NCBI GenBank assembly: GCA_948934525.1
Contig: CAQZSK010000005.1
Span: forward strand, 29,483 to 93,482
Direction of reading: 5' to 3'
Origin: an uncultured Clostridia bacterium
GTDB lineage: Bacteria; Bacillota; Clostridia; TANB77; CAG-508
DNA: 64,000 nt
Each line of letters starts with the position of its first letter. The first letter of the stretch is position 1. Below, in pieces: positions 26,991-35,664 of the stretch. Position numbers and translations under genes: made by a program. The notes below the pieces were generated by a model. The model was not told the DNA's origin, did no database searches, and was given only the letters and a program-made list of their open reading frames with translations.

Positions 26991-27670
26991 TTTATCTCAA
27001 CACCTCCAAATATGCAAGTAGCATTAATATATATCGTTGGCGCTTCTTGGTTCATAGTATGACTTGCTCTATCATTTACTCCTCCAAAAATTGGAGTTGA
27101 TTTGATTTTTACTTGTACATTAGCTGGTACAAAAATGTCAATTCCTCCAAAAGTACTACTAGCATTAATCACTTGGTCTGAATTAATAATGGCATTTCTC
27201 AAATCACATTTAACACCACCAAATACAGCTGTTAAATCTGCGCCTTTAAATTCTTGTCTATCAAAATTTAAATTTTGTCCTGAAAAGGTTGCACAATATT
27301 CTGTTTGTCCTTTTTTATTTGTATTTAAGTTCTTAATTTCTTGATTGATCTTCCCACCAATTGCTTCTCTAAAAATAAAGCATAACCCAACAACTACTAA
27401 AACAGTTGGTACTAATAGCTTCCACATTAAATCAAAATCTAGAATTCCCTGACAGCATAATAGCAATGCTACACCTATTAAACATCCTATTAAATTACCT
27501 ATTTTTTCTCTTTCTCTAAAAATTCCTATAAAACATGGAATAATGATAAATAATGTCCACCATCCTCTAAAGAAAATATTAATATTAGTTATCCCTATAG
27601 CGTTTAATCCTAGTACAAGTCCTAGCACAATAAACACCAATCCCCATAAAATATTTCCAAATTTTTTCAT
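26987..27670 (-). CDS. LiaF-like cell-wall stress membrane protein
   Basis: 227 residues from ATG 27670 (AAGGAAG upstream); a longer in-frame start 39 nt upstream lacks a ribosome site. Four short hydrophobic segments (about 4-90) form a DUF5668/LiaI-like membrane domain. The C-terminal half has repeated FGGVKCDLR, FGGIDIFVP, FGGVNDRA and FGGVEIK motifs of the LiaF-like family. LiaF proteins inhibit a LiaS-type kinase that senses cell-wall damage; no two-component genes are in this window. It overlaps the DUF4097 gene by 4 nt. Confidence 0.8.
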   Translation of the reverse strand: MKKFGNILWGLVFIVLGLVLGLNAIGITNINIFFRGWWTLFIIIPCFIGIFREREKIGNLIGCLIGVALLLCCQGILDFDLMWKLLVPTVLVVVGLCFIFREAIGGKINQEIKNLNTNKKGQTEYCATFSGQNLNFDRQEFKGADLTAVFGGVKCDLRNAIINSDQVINASSTFGGIDIFVPANVQVKIKSTPIFGGVNDRASHTMNQEAPTIYINATCIFGGVEIK

Positions 27671-27951
27671 TCTTTCTTCCTTTCTTTGTGTTTTCAAGCA
27701 CAAATGCATAATTTTATATTCTTTGTTATATCACAAATTCAAAAAAAATACAACTTTCTTGAGGTTTATATGTTGTATTTTAAGATTATCTTAAGGTTTT
27801 GAAGTTATAAATTATATAATTATCCTGGTCTAAATATAATGTGACTTATACAAACATATCATCTCGCAATTTTTTGATATAATAAATCCTATCTATATAT
27901 TCTTTCATTTTATATCCATTTTCTTTTGTTGTACTGCTTCTATTTCTCCTT

Positions 27952-28848
27952 CTACACTTTTATTATTCTTTCTGCCATTTTTTTATCCTCTATTTGATTA
28001 ATCGCAAAGCACTTCTTTCCTAAATCTTTAATAGATGCCCCACAATGATATAATTCTTTTTCATCAATTACAATAAATCTATCATGAAATTGATTTGTAT
28101 GAGTTATCTTTAAAACCGGATATTGTTTATTAAATTTTTGAATATCTAAATTTTGAATTTTACTTTTAGAAGATGTTACTATTTTTACTTCTACATTTTT
28201 CTTCTTTTTGGTTAACATCTTTAAAATAGTGTCATCGATATAATTATCTATGATTAAAATCTTTTGATTGGCTCTTTTTATGATGTCTATTATCAAACTA
28301 TATGCATCATATATCTGTCCTTGAAAAAATATTCTTTGTTTAATATTTTCTTCTAATTGAAGCTGATAAAAAAATTGGCTGAATCTTTTATCATATTCTA
28401 ATAGTTTAGATTCAATATTTATCATTCTTTCAAATATTTGTCCATTAAACATTAAAAATTTTTGCATTTCAATAAATGATTTTATTATATTAATACTAAC
28501 TTTTACTGCAATATCACTTTTTAATATTCCTGCCAACATTGCTATTCCTTGTTCTGTAAAAACATATGGCAAGTATCTTCTTCCTCCATAATTTTCTTTT
28601 TCTAAACTTGAGGTTCCAAATTGGAACCTCAAGTTTTCTACTTCATTTTCTGTTAATTGAAACCAAAAGTCCTCTGGAAATCTTTCTATATTTCTTTTTA
28701 CTGCTTTATTTATATTTTTTGTTTCATAACCATATAATTTCGCTACATCTGTGTCTAGCATTACTTGCTTTCCTCGAATTGTATGAATTAAATATTTTAT
28801 TTCTACATTAGGTATTTCCTTTTGTATAGCCAACTTATTTTTGTCCAT
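27952..28848 (-). CDS. ORF6N-domain protein with a phospholipase-D-like C-terminus
   Basis: 298 residues. The N-terminal ORF6N DNA-binding domain is typical (IRGKQVMLDTDVAKLYG, RFPEDFWFQL, GGRRYLPYVFTEQGIAML). A coiled linker (about 135-180) leads to a PLD-like segment with ILIIDNYID and HDRFIVIDEKELYHCGASIKDLG, resembling a single HxKxxxxD motif with Arg in place of Lys. ORF6N proteins are common in phage and mobile DNA; this chromosomal fusion form recurs in Firmicutes and Bacteroidetes. A DNA-targeting or defence role is possible. It stands alone. A perfect 33-bp palindrome lies inside it (28604-28636). Confidence 0.8.
   Translation of the reverse strand: MDKNKLAIQKEIPNVEIKYLIHTIRGKQVMLDTDVAKLYGYETKNINKAVKRNIERFPEDFWFQLTENEVENLRFQFGTSSLEKENYGGRRYLPYVFTEQGIAMLAGILKSDIAVKVSINIIKSFIEMQKFLMFNGQIFERMINIESKLLEYDKRFSQFFYQLQLEENIKQRIFFQGQIYDAYSLIIDIIKRANQKILIIDNYIDDTILKMLTKKKKNVEVKIVTSSKSKIQNLDIQKFNKQYPVLKITHTNQFHDRFIVIDEKELYHCGASIKDLGKKCFAINQIEDKKMAERIIKV
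28604..28636. repeat. Perfect 33-bp palindrome inside the ORF6N gene
   Basis: Arms AAACTTGAGGTTCCAA and TTGGAACCTCAAGTTT around a single central A, with no mismatch. It codes for the conserved NLRFQFGTSSL segment. Confidence 0.95.
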
Positions 28849-29046
28849 AAAAATTCACATCCTATTTTAAACTAAATATAGTTTAAAACATATGTTTTAT
28901 ATTGTCAAGTAATTTATAAATATTTTAGTACAAAATATTAGACTTTTTATTCTATCTTTTTTCCCCCTAATTAATTTTATAGCACTTTAGAATTTACTAT
29001 TAATAAACAACTTACAAACTTTCCCAGTCTGTAAGTTGCTATAATC

Positions 29047-29408
29047 TGGTGGAGATGAGGGGAGTCGAACCCCTGTCCAACATCCTTTCCATATCAGCTT
29101 CTTCGAGTACAGTTTGTTTTCAAAATTCTCTTCTATATAACCTAACAAACAAACTTATATAAAAGATAGTTATTTAAAATTACCCACTGTTTCCATAACT
29201 AAAAACAGGTTCGTTTCCCACTAATCGACGCCTTAATCTAAAACCGTGGGCAGTCTTAGTAAGACGACGTTGCCATATTAGGCAGCGTATGCTAATTCTC
29301 TATTATCAGCGTTTAATTTTAATTTCTCACATGATTTAAGTGGCCAAGTGAGAATCCACTACTCGCTACTGATATTTCTGGGATACTGTCGAAACCAAAT
29401 ACATCCCC
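29047..29408 (-). ncRNA. ssrA: tmRNA
   Basis: 362 nt with encoded CCA. The 5' GGGGATG pairs with CATCTCC next to the 3' end; the T arm is GGGGTTCGACTCCCC. The tag reading frame ends ADNRELAYAA followed by TAA (29278-29280), matching the usual hydrophobic AA end. It rescues stalled ribosomes and marks the peptide for proteolysis by, for example, ClpXP, which is encoded in this window. This is relevant if CGG codons stall ribosomes. Confidence 0.95.
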
Positions 29409-29534
29409 ATATATAGACTTGTATATTTAATTATAACTTATTTCAAAAAAAATAACAAGCAAAATTTATCAAAAAAGCATTGCACATTTTGTGAAACTAT
29501 GCTAATATAATGTATGTAGTTTTATTTAGCACTT

Positions 29535-29609
29535 AGGGGTATAGTGTTAATGGTAGCACATCGGTCTCCAAAACCGCCTGTGAGGGTTCGAATCCTTCTA
29601 CCCCTGCCA
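29535..29609 (+). tRNA. tRNA-Trp(CCA)
   Basis: 75 nt with encoded CCA. Acceptor AGGGGTA pairs with TACCCCT; the anticodon loop is CTCCAAA with anticodon CCA; T arm GAGGGTTCGAATCCTTC. Confidence 0.93.
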
Positions 29610-29661
29610 TTACACTAGTATTTATACTAGTGTTTTTTATTTCAAATTAAGGGAGTATTTT

Positions 29662-30192
29662 ATGGAAAAATTAAAAGCACTTATAAAAAAAGTATGTAAT
29701 AAAGAAGTTATCTCTTATATTATCTTTGGCATATTAACTACTCTTGTTAATATCATTATTTCATATCTTTTAAAGGCTCTTTGTTATCTAGAGGGGAATA
29801 TCGCAAGTACTATTGGTATTATTTGTTCTATTCTATTTGCTTATTTTACGAATCGTAAATGGGTATTTCATTCAGATGCACATACTGCAAAAGAAAAGTG
29901 GATAGAATTTGGAAAGTTCATTTTAGGTAGAGCTTTTACTATGATTGTAGAAATTGTCGGAGTATTTTTATTAAATGATATTATTCACTCTTTTTATGGA
30001 ATGTTTAGTGATAATATAGCTTATTTAATTAATAAAATTTTAATTACTATTATTGTAATTATCCTAAACTTTTTTATCAGTAAATTTTTTGCTTTTAAGG
30101 TATCTGTGCAAAATAATAGTGAGCTACGGATAGCTTATGCAATTTCTTGGAGAGAAATTGTAATCCTAAAAAAAAATTTGCAAGGTAACTAA
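29662..30192 (+). CDS. GtrA-family membrane protein (end uncertain: CGG at 30127)
   Basis: 176 residues in zero frame. The four-helix GtrA pattern is visible: SYIIFGILTTLVNIIISY, ASTIGIICSILFAYFTNRKWVF, the third near FTMIVEIVGVFLL, and IIVIILNFFISKFFAFK. GtrA proteins flip or assist transfer of polyprenyl-linked sugars. The GtrA core ends at about residue 150 (SKFFAFK). An in-frame CGG (codon 156) lies in GAG CTA CGG ATA G. If CGG shifts +1 here as elsewhere in this window, the next codons are GGA and TAG, ending the protein at 30133 with 156 residues. The last 20 zero-frame residues show no conservation I can recognise, so the shorter product is plausible. Confidence 0.8.
   Translation: MEKLKALIKKVCNKEVISYIIFGILTTLVNIIISYLLKALCYLEGNIASTIGIICSILFAYFTNRKWVFHSDAHTAKEKWIEFGKFILGRAFTMIVEIVGVFLLNDIIHSFYGMFSDNIAYLINKILITIIVIILNFFISKFFAFKVSVQNNSELRIAYAISWREIVILKKNLQGN
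30127..30133 (+). other. Possible +1 shift at CGGA leading directly to TAG in gtrA
   Basis: Zero frame CTA CGG ATA GCT; +1 frame CTA (C) GGA TAG. The tenth in-frame CGG in the window, and the only one where a shift would end translation at once after the GtrA core. Confidence 0.5.
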
Positions 30193-30231
30193 ATATAAAA
30201 TTATCGGGGGCTAAAAAACGGAGGTACTATT

Positions 30232-30824
30232 ATGTCTAGTAGTTTCTTTAAGCCCTTTTATTATTTCTTTTTTGCTCTTATCTTTTTTATTTTATTAATT
30301 CCTTGTTTCTTTGGATCTAGTATCCTTAGTAGCTCCTCTTTTGATGATTCCTATTATTCTCTTGACTTATTACAAAAATATGTATGGCCTACACCTCGGT
30401 TATACTTATATTACTTCTCCTTTTGGCTATCGTAATCTTCCAACTGTAGGAGCTACTTCCTATCATTCAGGTATAGATATTGGTGCACCAGAAGGTAGTA
30501 AGTTTATTGCTATTTGTAGTGGTAAAATTACTTTTACGGGATTTTTAGGTGGTGGCGGATATACTATTACCCTTTCAATAAATAATATGAAAATTACCTA
30601 TTGTCATGTCTCCCCTTTTTATCTTGTGAAAAAAGGAGATATCGTAAAAAAGGGAGATGTTATTGGCTTTGTTGGTCCTAAAAATGTATATGGTGTTCTT
30701 CGGTAATCAATATTATGACGAAAATGGTAATCCTACAAATGGAGCTACCACTGGTCCTCATTTGCACTTAGGAATAAGAGTTGATGAAAAATATATTGAT
30801 CCAATGAATTTATTTAAAAAATAA
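30232..30824 (+). CDS. M23 metallopeptidase, read through two +1 shifts (CGG 30397 and 30701)
   Basis: 196 residues if two +1 shifts occur; ATG 30232 follows GGAGG. An N-terminal membrane helix (YYFFFALIFFILLIPCFFG) precedes the M23 domain. Zero frame reads to YVWPTP-R and later stops. After the first skipped C it reads P-G-YTYITSPFGYR, then HSGIDIGAP (HxxxD metal motif). After the second (GVL-R-stop becomes GVL-G-NQYYDENGN) it reads GPHLHLGI (HxH metal motif) and stops at 30822-30824. The length of 593 nt is 3n+2, as two insertions require. The active site needs all three frames. It is a cell-wall endopeptidase or a degenerate spore-type M23; M23 proteins are common in sporulation. Confidence 0.87.
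30397..30400 (+). other. +1 frameshift site CGGT (first) in the M23 gene
   Basis: Zero frame CCT CGG TTA; +1 frame CCT (C) GGT TAT. Codon 56. The M23 signature ITSPFGYR follows in the new frame. Confidence 0.86.
30701..30704 (+). other. +1 frameshift site CGGT (second) in the M23 gene
   Basis: Zero frame CTT CGG TAA (stop immediately after CGG); +1 frame CTT (C) GGT AAT. The HLH metal motif lies in the restored frame about 20 codons on. Confidence 0.86.
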
Positions 30825-30882
30825 ATTTATCTATTTTTGTTTTAACTCTATCCTTTCATAAATACTGAATCATTTAAAACAA

Positions 30883-30913
30883 GGCAGAAAATAGAACTTT
30901 CCTATTTTCCACC
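30883..30913. terminator. Bidirectional terminator between the M23 and ytxC-like genes
   Basis: 12-bp interrupted stem GGCAGAAAATAG / CTATTTTCCACC between convergent genes. Confidence 0.6.
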
Positions 30914-30921
30914 TTCTCTAC

Positions 30922-31773
30922 CTATTTAATTTTTGCATTATTAAGCAATCGATAAGTTCTACAAATATTGCAGTCTTTACATACTGACACTCTTCCTTCA
31001 AAAATCTGTGTAATTGTACTAATAAATTCATCCTCTTCTCCAATTAGATGGATTTCTATCTTTGCTGGCAATAATGTTAATACAGTATTTAAAGCAAAAT
31101 CGTTAGAGGAGAAAGAAATATCTGATAAATATTTGCTATTTAAAATATTATCTGATATAGATACTATATTTTTATCCTCATCTAGTAAAATAGATTCTCC
31201 ATTAATATAAATAAGATGCAATATTTTACATTCTGGCACTTTTGATTCTATATAAATCTTCAACAAATTAATAAATTCATTATACTCTTTTTCTATGATA
31301 AACTGATTTACTGCAGTATCTACATTATTATCTAAATAACTCATATATTCTTTTAATCGAAAGTTAACAAACCCTTCTAATATCATAGCTTTATACTCTC
31401 GAATATAAGGAAGAACTGCGTTTTGTATCATTTCTTTTCTACTTTGTAACTCTTCTTCATTTTCTACTACTTCTATGCAATTATCACATATTTGCAATCT
31501 TTCATAATTATCAAAATAAAAATAATTATAACTAAGAATTTGGTTAATTAATTTTTCTTCATAAAAATTTAAAATAACCTCTGTTATAAGACTACTTAAA
31601 AAATCCAGGAATTTTTCCTCTACTTTTCCTTGATAATGAATAATTACATTTTGATAAATTTTAAATTTATTTTTAGAATATACTAAATTTTCAAAATCTA
31701 TTTCTTCTATTCTATTTAGTAGATAATTTATAATATCTTCATTGTTTGTTTTTATACAAAATGTTCTCATCAC
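30922..31773 (-). CDS. ytxC: YtxC-like sporulation protein
   Basis: 283 residues, mainly charged and helical, with no signal peptide. It matches the YtxC pattern of clostridial and bacillar sporulation genes: FVNFRLKEYMSYLDNNVDTAVNQFIIEKEYNEFINLLK in the middle and a C-terminal sequence ending in a CKDCNICR cysteine cluster. The molecular role is unknown. It supports a spore-forming host. It stands alone on the minus strand, convergent with the M23 gene. Confidence 0.75.
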   Translation of the reverse strand: MMRTFCIKTNNEDIINYLLNRIEEIDFENLVYSKNKFKIYQNVIIHYQGKVEEKFLDFLSSLITEVILNFYEEKLINQILSYNYFYFDNYERLQICDNCIEVVENEEELQSRKEMIQNAVLPYIREYKAMILEGFVNFRLKEYMSYLDNNVDTAVNQFIIEKEYNEFINLLKIYIESKVPECKILHLIYINGESILLDEDKNIVSISDNILNSKYLSDISFSSNDFALNTVLTLLPAKIEIHLIGEEDEFISTITQIFEGRVSVCKDCNICRTYRLLNNAKIK

Positions 31774-31863
31774 CTAAGTAGATTCTCCTTTCTAATATGT
31801 AGCACTATCTACTAAAACTGTTTAGCTATACATATTTTATTCCTGATAATTAAAAATGGTAAC

Positions 31864-32199
31864 TTATCCTATATTATCTAATCCACCTTTTAGGTTATAC
31901 ACGCTTTCATACCCCATATTTTCTAATAATTGCTGTGCTTCTCTACTTCTATTTCCAGAAGAACAATACGTGATAATAGTTTGTTCTTTATTAGGAAGAA
32001 GCTTATCAGCTTGTTCACATATATCATACAAACAAAGAGAAATACTTCCAGAAAGATGCCCTTCTTCATATTCTTGTTTACTTCTTACATCTAATAAAAT
32101 AGTATCAGAGTTTTCAGCTATTATTTTTTTTACTTCACAATAATTTATTTCTTTGTTATCCATACTTCTATAAAAAATCCTTTTTATCCTTTCTAGCAT
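31864..32199 (-). CDS. Rhodanese-like sulfurtransferase
   Basis: 111 residues from ATG 32199, with AAGGAAA upstream at normal distance; an upstream ATG lacks a ribosome site. A single rhodanese domain: LLDVRSKQEYEEGHLSGS and the active-site loop YCSSGNRS with catalytic Cys, ending NLKGGLDNIG. It moves sulfane sulfur in the cytosol. Located after a terminator, so it is its own unit. Confidence 0.88.
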   Translation of the reverse strand: MLERIKRIFYRSMDNKEINYCEVKKIIAENSDTILLDVRSKQEYEEGHLSGSISLCLYDICEQADKLLPNKEQTIITYCSSGNRSREAQQLLENMGYESVYNLKGGLDNIG

Positions 32200-32270
32200 T
32201 TTTTCACTTTCCTTCTTTATTATTTTCAAAGTCTTGTTTTTTATACTAAAATTTTATAAATAAAATGTGA

Positions 32271-32310
32271 AAAAAAACAACACCCATATTTTATTATATG
32301 AGTGTTGTCG
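32271..32310 (-). terminator. Terminator after secF-like gene
   Basis: Stem ACAACACTCATAT / ATATGGGTGTTGT on the minus strand followed by eight T. Confidence 0.9.
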
Positions 32311-32319
32311 ACTTTTTGT

Positions 32320-32970
32320 TTATTTTGTTTCTTCTTGATAAATAGTTAATTTCTTTTCTTGCTTTGCAGTTACCACAGTAATAACAATTGCATAAATTGC
32401 TAATCCTATTGGTGTTACTAGACGATTAATTGGTACTCTACAAATTGCTAAGATACTTAAATATAATAGTTCACTAGCTATTGTAGTTAATATATATACC
32501 CCTAATGTTCTCCAAATTCCTATTTTTCTAAAACGAATTATTACATAAACTAAAATAATAATCATACTAATTGCTAGAGGTAATAAATAAGGCATTAAAA
32601 CACTAGATAGTTTGATCTTAGGCTGATACACTTTTGTAATATTCTCTTTTTTTAACTCTAACCCAAATTTTTCATTAATTTTATTAGCTAGTTGTTCCAC
32701 CTTTGTATCTAAATCTTCTACCTCTTGAGAAAGAGTAATAGAAAACATATCACCATAGAATTCTACTTGTTGTACTAGCATTCTTTCATTTCCAAATACC
32801 TCTTTTGCAATTTGTTCTATATCCTTTTTATTATATTCATTTTCTAAGTACATATCAAGTCTTACATTTTTACTATAAGTAATATCTGCTTTTAGTCCCA
32901 TCGTAGCAATTACAATTGCTCCTGCAATAATGATACATATTAAAATAGCATAAAATACTTTCTTACTCAT
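32320..32970 (-). CDS. secF: SecF-like protein translocase subunit (short)
   Basis: 216 residues from ATG 32970 (GAGGT upstream); the longer in-frame start overlaps secD without a ribosome site. An N-terminal helix (VFYAILICIIIAGAIVIATMG) precedes an extracytoplasmic domain (about 28-110) and about four C-terminal helices. Its position just after secD on the same strand identifies it as the SecF partner; the usual SecF core motifs are weak and it is shorter than the ~300 usual residues. It would help pull exported proteins through SecYEG. Confidence 0.7.
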   Translation of the reverse strand: MSKKVFYAILICIIIAGAIVIATMGLKADITYSKNVRLDMYLENEYNKKDIEQIAKEVFGNERMLVQQVEFYGDMFSITLSQEVEDLDTKVEQLANKINEKFGLELKKENITKVYQPKIKLSSVLMPYLLPLAISMIIILVYVIIRFRKIGIWRTLGVYILTTIASELLYLSILAICRVPINRLVTPIGLAIYAIVITVVTAKQEKKLTIYQEETK

Positions 32971-33019
32971 TTTTCTACCTCTTTTTTCTTTAATTTTTCT
33001 ATTTGAATGTTGTTTACTT

Positions 33020-34372
33020 TTATGCCTTCTTAGTGTCAACTACTAATGTTCTTGTAAAAATCAAATTGTATAATACAATTAGTAATAATCCCCAGAATGC
33101 TACCATTCCAAAGCTATAAATCGGAAGCCAACCTGCAAAGCATAGAATAATTGCAGTAATAGCTACAGGAATAAAAATAAATAATGTTTTGACTAATGCT
33201 TCTTTAAATACTGAAGATGCTTCAGTTACTGTTTTGCTATCTTGATGTTTAATTAAATTTAATAAATATACTGTAAAGATAAAATCTAAAACAATTGCAA
33301 TTACAATAGCAATCATTCCTTCCATTGTTAACATTACATTTGTATAACGCAACACTAATAGTAATGCTGCTATAAAACCAATTAGAGCAATTGAACTTAA
33401 TATTCCATTCTTTTTATATTTTACCATCAAGAAAATCAATCCTATTAATAACGCTGCTCCTACTATTGCTACAGGAATATAAAACATTTCTCTAGTAATA
33501 TCTGACACAACATATCTATTTTCTGAATTTACATAAGTAAGTGGCATTTCTCCACTATTCAATAATACTACAATATTAGAAGCTTCTCTAACATAATTTT
33601 CTAATGCACTACTATCTGTAGATGCATTTCCAAGAGACATTTGAATCATTCCATCAGAAACTTCACTGTCAAATGATGTTTCTAATAAAGTGGAATCATC
33701 TATTTTTATTGTAATTTTCTTAGAATTATCTTTTCCTTCTTCATCTGTTGATGTTACATATGTTTTCGTAATATCTTGAAAAATCTGAGTTCCTTCTTTA
33801 TTTAATTGAATTGTTAAATATACACTAGTTCCAGTAGTTCCTGAGCTATATCTTACTTCTGCCTTTTTGATATGCCCACTATTCAATAAAACCTCTTTAC
33901 TTTCATTTTCTACTGTAAACTTCCCTGGAAATCTTATATATTGTGAAACTAAATCTGTATTAGCATTTTCTGGAATTTGTATATATAATTCTCCTGTTTC
34001 CTCATTTTGTCTAATTGTATAGTCAGATACTTGCATACTATCTAATCTTTTTTGTACAATTTCCTTAACCTTATCATAATTTTCTTTTGTCAAAGCTTCT
34101 TCAGGATTTACTGGAACCTCTTTCTTTGTAGTTCCTTCTCCCTCTTTTTCTACTATTTTTCCATCTTTATCATAAATAACAGTATCCTTAGATGTATCTG
34201 CTTTTATGGTTATTAATCTTCCACCTTCTAAATCCATACCTAATTGATAATCTGGAATAATATTTTCTATAAATTTCATTTTTTGAAGATAAATTCCTCC
34301 AAACGAAACTAGTGAAATTAATATAATCACTAAAATAACTAATGTTACTTTTAATTTTTCTTCTATTCTCAC
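33020..34372 (-). CDS. secD: SecD protein translocase subunit
   Basis: 450 residues. An N-terminal helix (VTLVILVIILISLVSFGGIYL) and the SecD signature YQLGMDLEGGRLITI are followed by the periplasm-side domain (VQKRLDSMQVSDYTIRQ, LYIQIPENANTD, VLLNSGEMPLTY) and about five C-terminal helices of the RND-type fold. It works with SecF using the proton or sodium gradient. It begins about 20 nt after the HD-domain gene on the same strand. Length is compatible with short clostridial SecD. Confidence 0.85.
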   Translation of the reverse strand: MRIEEKLKVTLVILVIILISLVSFGGIYLQKMKFIENIIPDYQLGMDLEGGRLITIKADTSKDTVIYDKDGKIVEKEGEGTTKKEVPVNPEEALTKENYDKVKEIVQKRLDSMQVSDYTIRQNEETGELYIQIPENANTDLVSQYIRFPGKFTVENESKEVLLNSGHIKKAEVRYSSGTTGTSVYLTIQLNKEGTQIFQDITKTYVTSTDEEGKDNSKKITIKIDDSTLLETSFDSEVSDGMIQMSLGNASTDSSALENYVREASNIVVLLNSGEMPLTYVNSENRYVVSDITREMFYIPVAIVGAALLIGLIFLMVKYKKNGILSSIALIGFIAALLLVLRYTNVMLTMEGMIAIVIAIVLDFIFTVYLLNLIKHQDSKTVTEASSVFKEALVKTLFIFIPVAITAIILCFAGWLPIYSFGMVAFWGLLLIVLYNLIFTRTLVVDTKKA

Positions 34373-34391
34373 TTTTCTTTCCTCCTATTAT

Positions 34392-35051
34392 TTACAATAA
34401 TTTCGTATCATTTATAATTAGTTCAAACCATATGCCTAAATACTTTGCTGCATATTTACTCATCATAGTTCTATCCATAAATATTTCAAAATAGTCTAAT
34501 ACTGGTGATATCTCAGTATCAATTGTTAAATCTAAAATTACCTTTTTCTTCTCCTTATCCATTACAAAATTTGCATTGGTTACTGCATAATTTACTTTGT
34601 CATGTTTGTCAAAAGTAGATATATTTTGATTTACTACTCTATCACGGTGTACATCTGATTTATCTGCTAAAATAAGTGCTGCTGAAATATCATTAACAGC
34701 TGTTCCTGTCTGTTCATCATGGTTTCCAATTGCCATCATAATTTCTGTACGATGATGTGCTTCCATTCCCATATCCTTTAAAATTTGATAAGCAAGTATT
34801 GCTCCCGAATGTGCATGATCTGTACGATTTACACAATTTCCAATATCATGCATATATCCTGCAATTTTGGCAAGTTCTATTCTTTCTTCAGGATAATCTA
34901 ATGTTTTTAGCACTTCGCCTGCACGTTCAGACACAATACTAATATGTCGTATTGAATGTTCTGTGTAGCCCAATGCATTTAGTTGCTTTTGAGAACTTAA
35001 AATCAATTCTTTTACTTCTTCATTTTGTTTAACATCTTCTAATGTTATCAA
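34392..35051 (-). CDS. HD-domain phosphohydrolase
   Basis: 219 residues. HD-domain metal residues: RHISIVSERA (His), GYMHDIGN (HD pair), DHAHSGA, GNHDEQTG and LADKSD. Substrate could be a nucleotide or phosphorylated metabolite; not identified. It is the first gene ahead of secD/secF and may share their transcript. Confidence 0.75.
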   Translation of the reverse strand: MITLEDVKQNEEVKELILSSQKQLNALGYTEHSIRHISIVSERAGEVLKTLDYPEERIELAKIAGYMHDIGNCVNRTDHAHSGAILAYQILKDMGMEAHHRTEIMMAIGNHDEQTGTAVNDISAALILADKSDVHRDRVVNQNISTFDKHDKVNYAVTNANFVMDKEKKKVILDLTIDTEISPVLDYFEIFMDRTMMSKYAAKYLGIWFELIINDTKLL

Positions 35052-35100
35052 GTTAATTCCTCCTATGTTTTTTCTAATGTATATATTACCCTAAAACATA

Positions 35101-35150
35101 AAAAATAGCAACTATTTTACAGAATTTCTTCTGAAAACCCTTGCTATTAT
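35101..35150 (-). terminator. Terminator downstream of the TIGR04086 gene
   Basis: Stem AATAGCAA / TTGCTATT with an inner CAGAA/TTCTG helix, followed on the minus strand by TTTTTTATG. Confidence 0.75.
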
Positions 35151-35163
35151 ATCTTATTCCTGT

Positions 35164-35592
35164 TTATTTTCCTTTCCCTGTTAAGTTTACGCCAATAATT
35201 CCCCCTATAATTCCAGTAATTATTCCAACAATTAGCATAAAAAACGAATTCATAGATAATGAAAATCCCACCATTGAAACACTAGAAGCTAAATATAAAG
35301 TAAGAATATATACAAAACCTACAGTTCCCCCATAAATCAATCCATTTTTCTTCATTTTTCTGCTACTGATTGTTCCTCCCATTAAAATACTAATTCCTGT
35401 AATAGTTAGTACTACTGGCATCATTGTACTTTCTGAAATGTTAGTATTTACTAATAGTAAAGCATATATTGTAAGCAAAACAATGGAAAGTATAATAGAA
35501 AATGCACAACCTTTCACAATACATAATATTTTCTTTTTTATTTCACTTTCTTCTGTTGTAATTGTATTCTTTAAAATATTTTCTTTTTCCAT
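35164..35592 (-). CDS. TIGR04086-family membrane protein
   Basis: 142 residues, four helices (CAFSIILSIVLLTIYALLLV; VVLTITGISILMGGTI; GLIYGGTVGFVYILTLYLA; FFMLIVGIITGIIGGIIGV) joined by short loops. This YrzE-like family usually sits next to secDF/yajC and tgt/queA, as here. Function unknown. Confidence 0.75.
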   Translation of the reverse strand: MEKENILKNTITTEESEIKKKILCIVKGCAFSIILSIVLLTIYALLLVNTNISESTMMPVVLTITGISILMGGTISSRKMKKNGLIYGGTVGFVYILTLYLASSVSMVGFSLSMNSFFMLIVGIITGIIGGIIGVNLTGKGK

Positions 35593-35664
35593 AATAAAAA
35601 CTCTCCTTAAATAAGCTTTGTTTTATTGTATGCCTAATAAGAAGAGTTTAGAAGTAATAATTTT

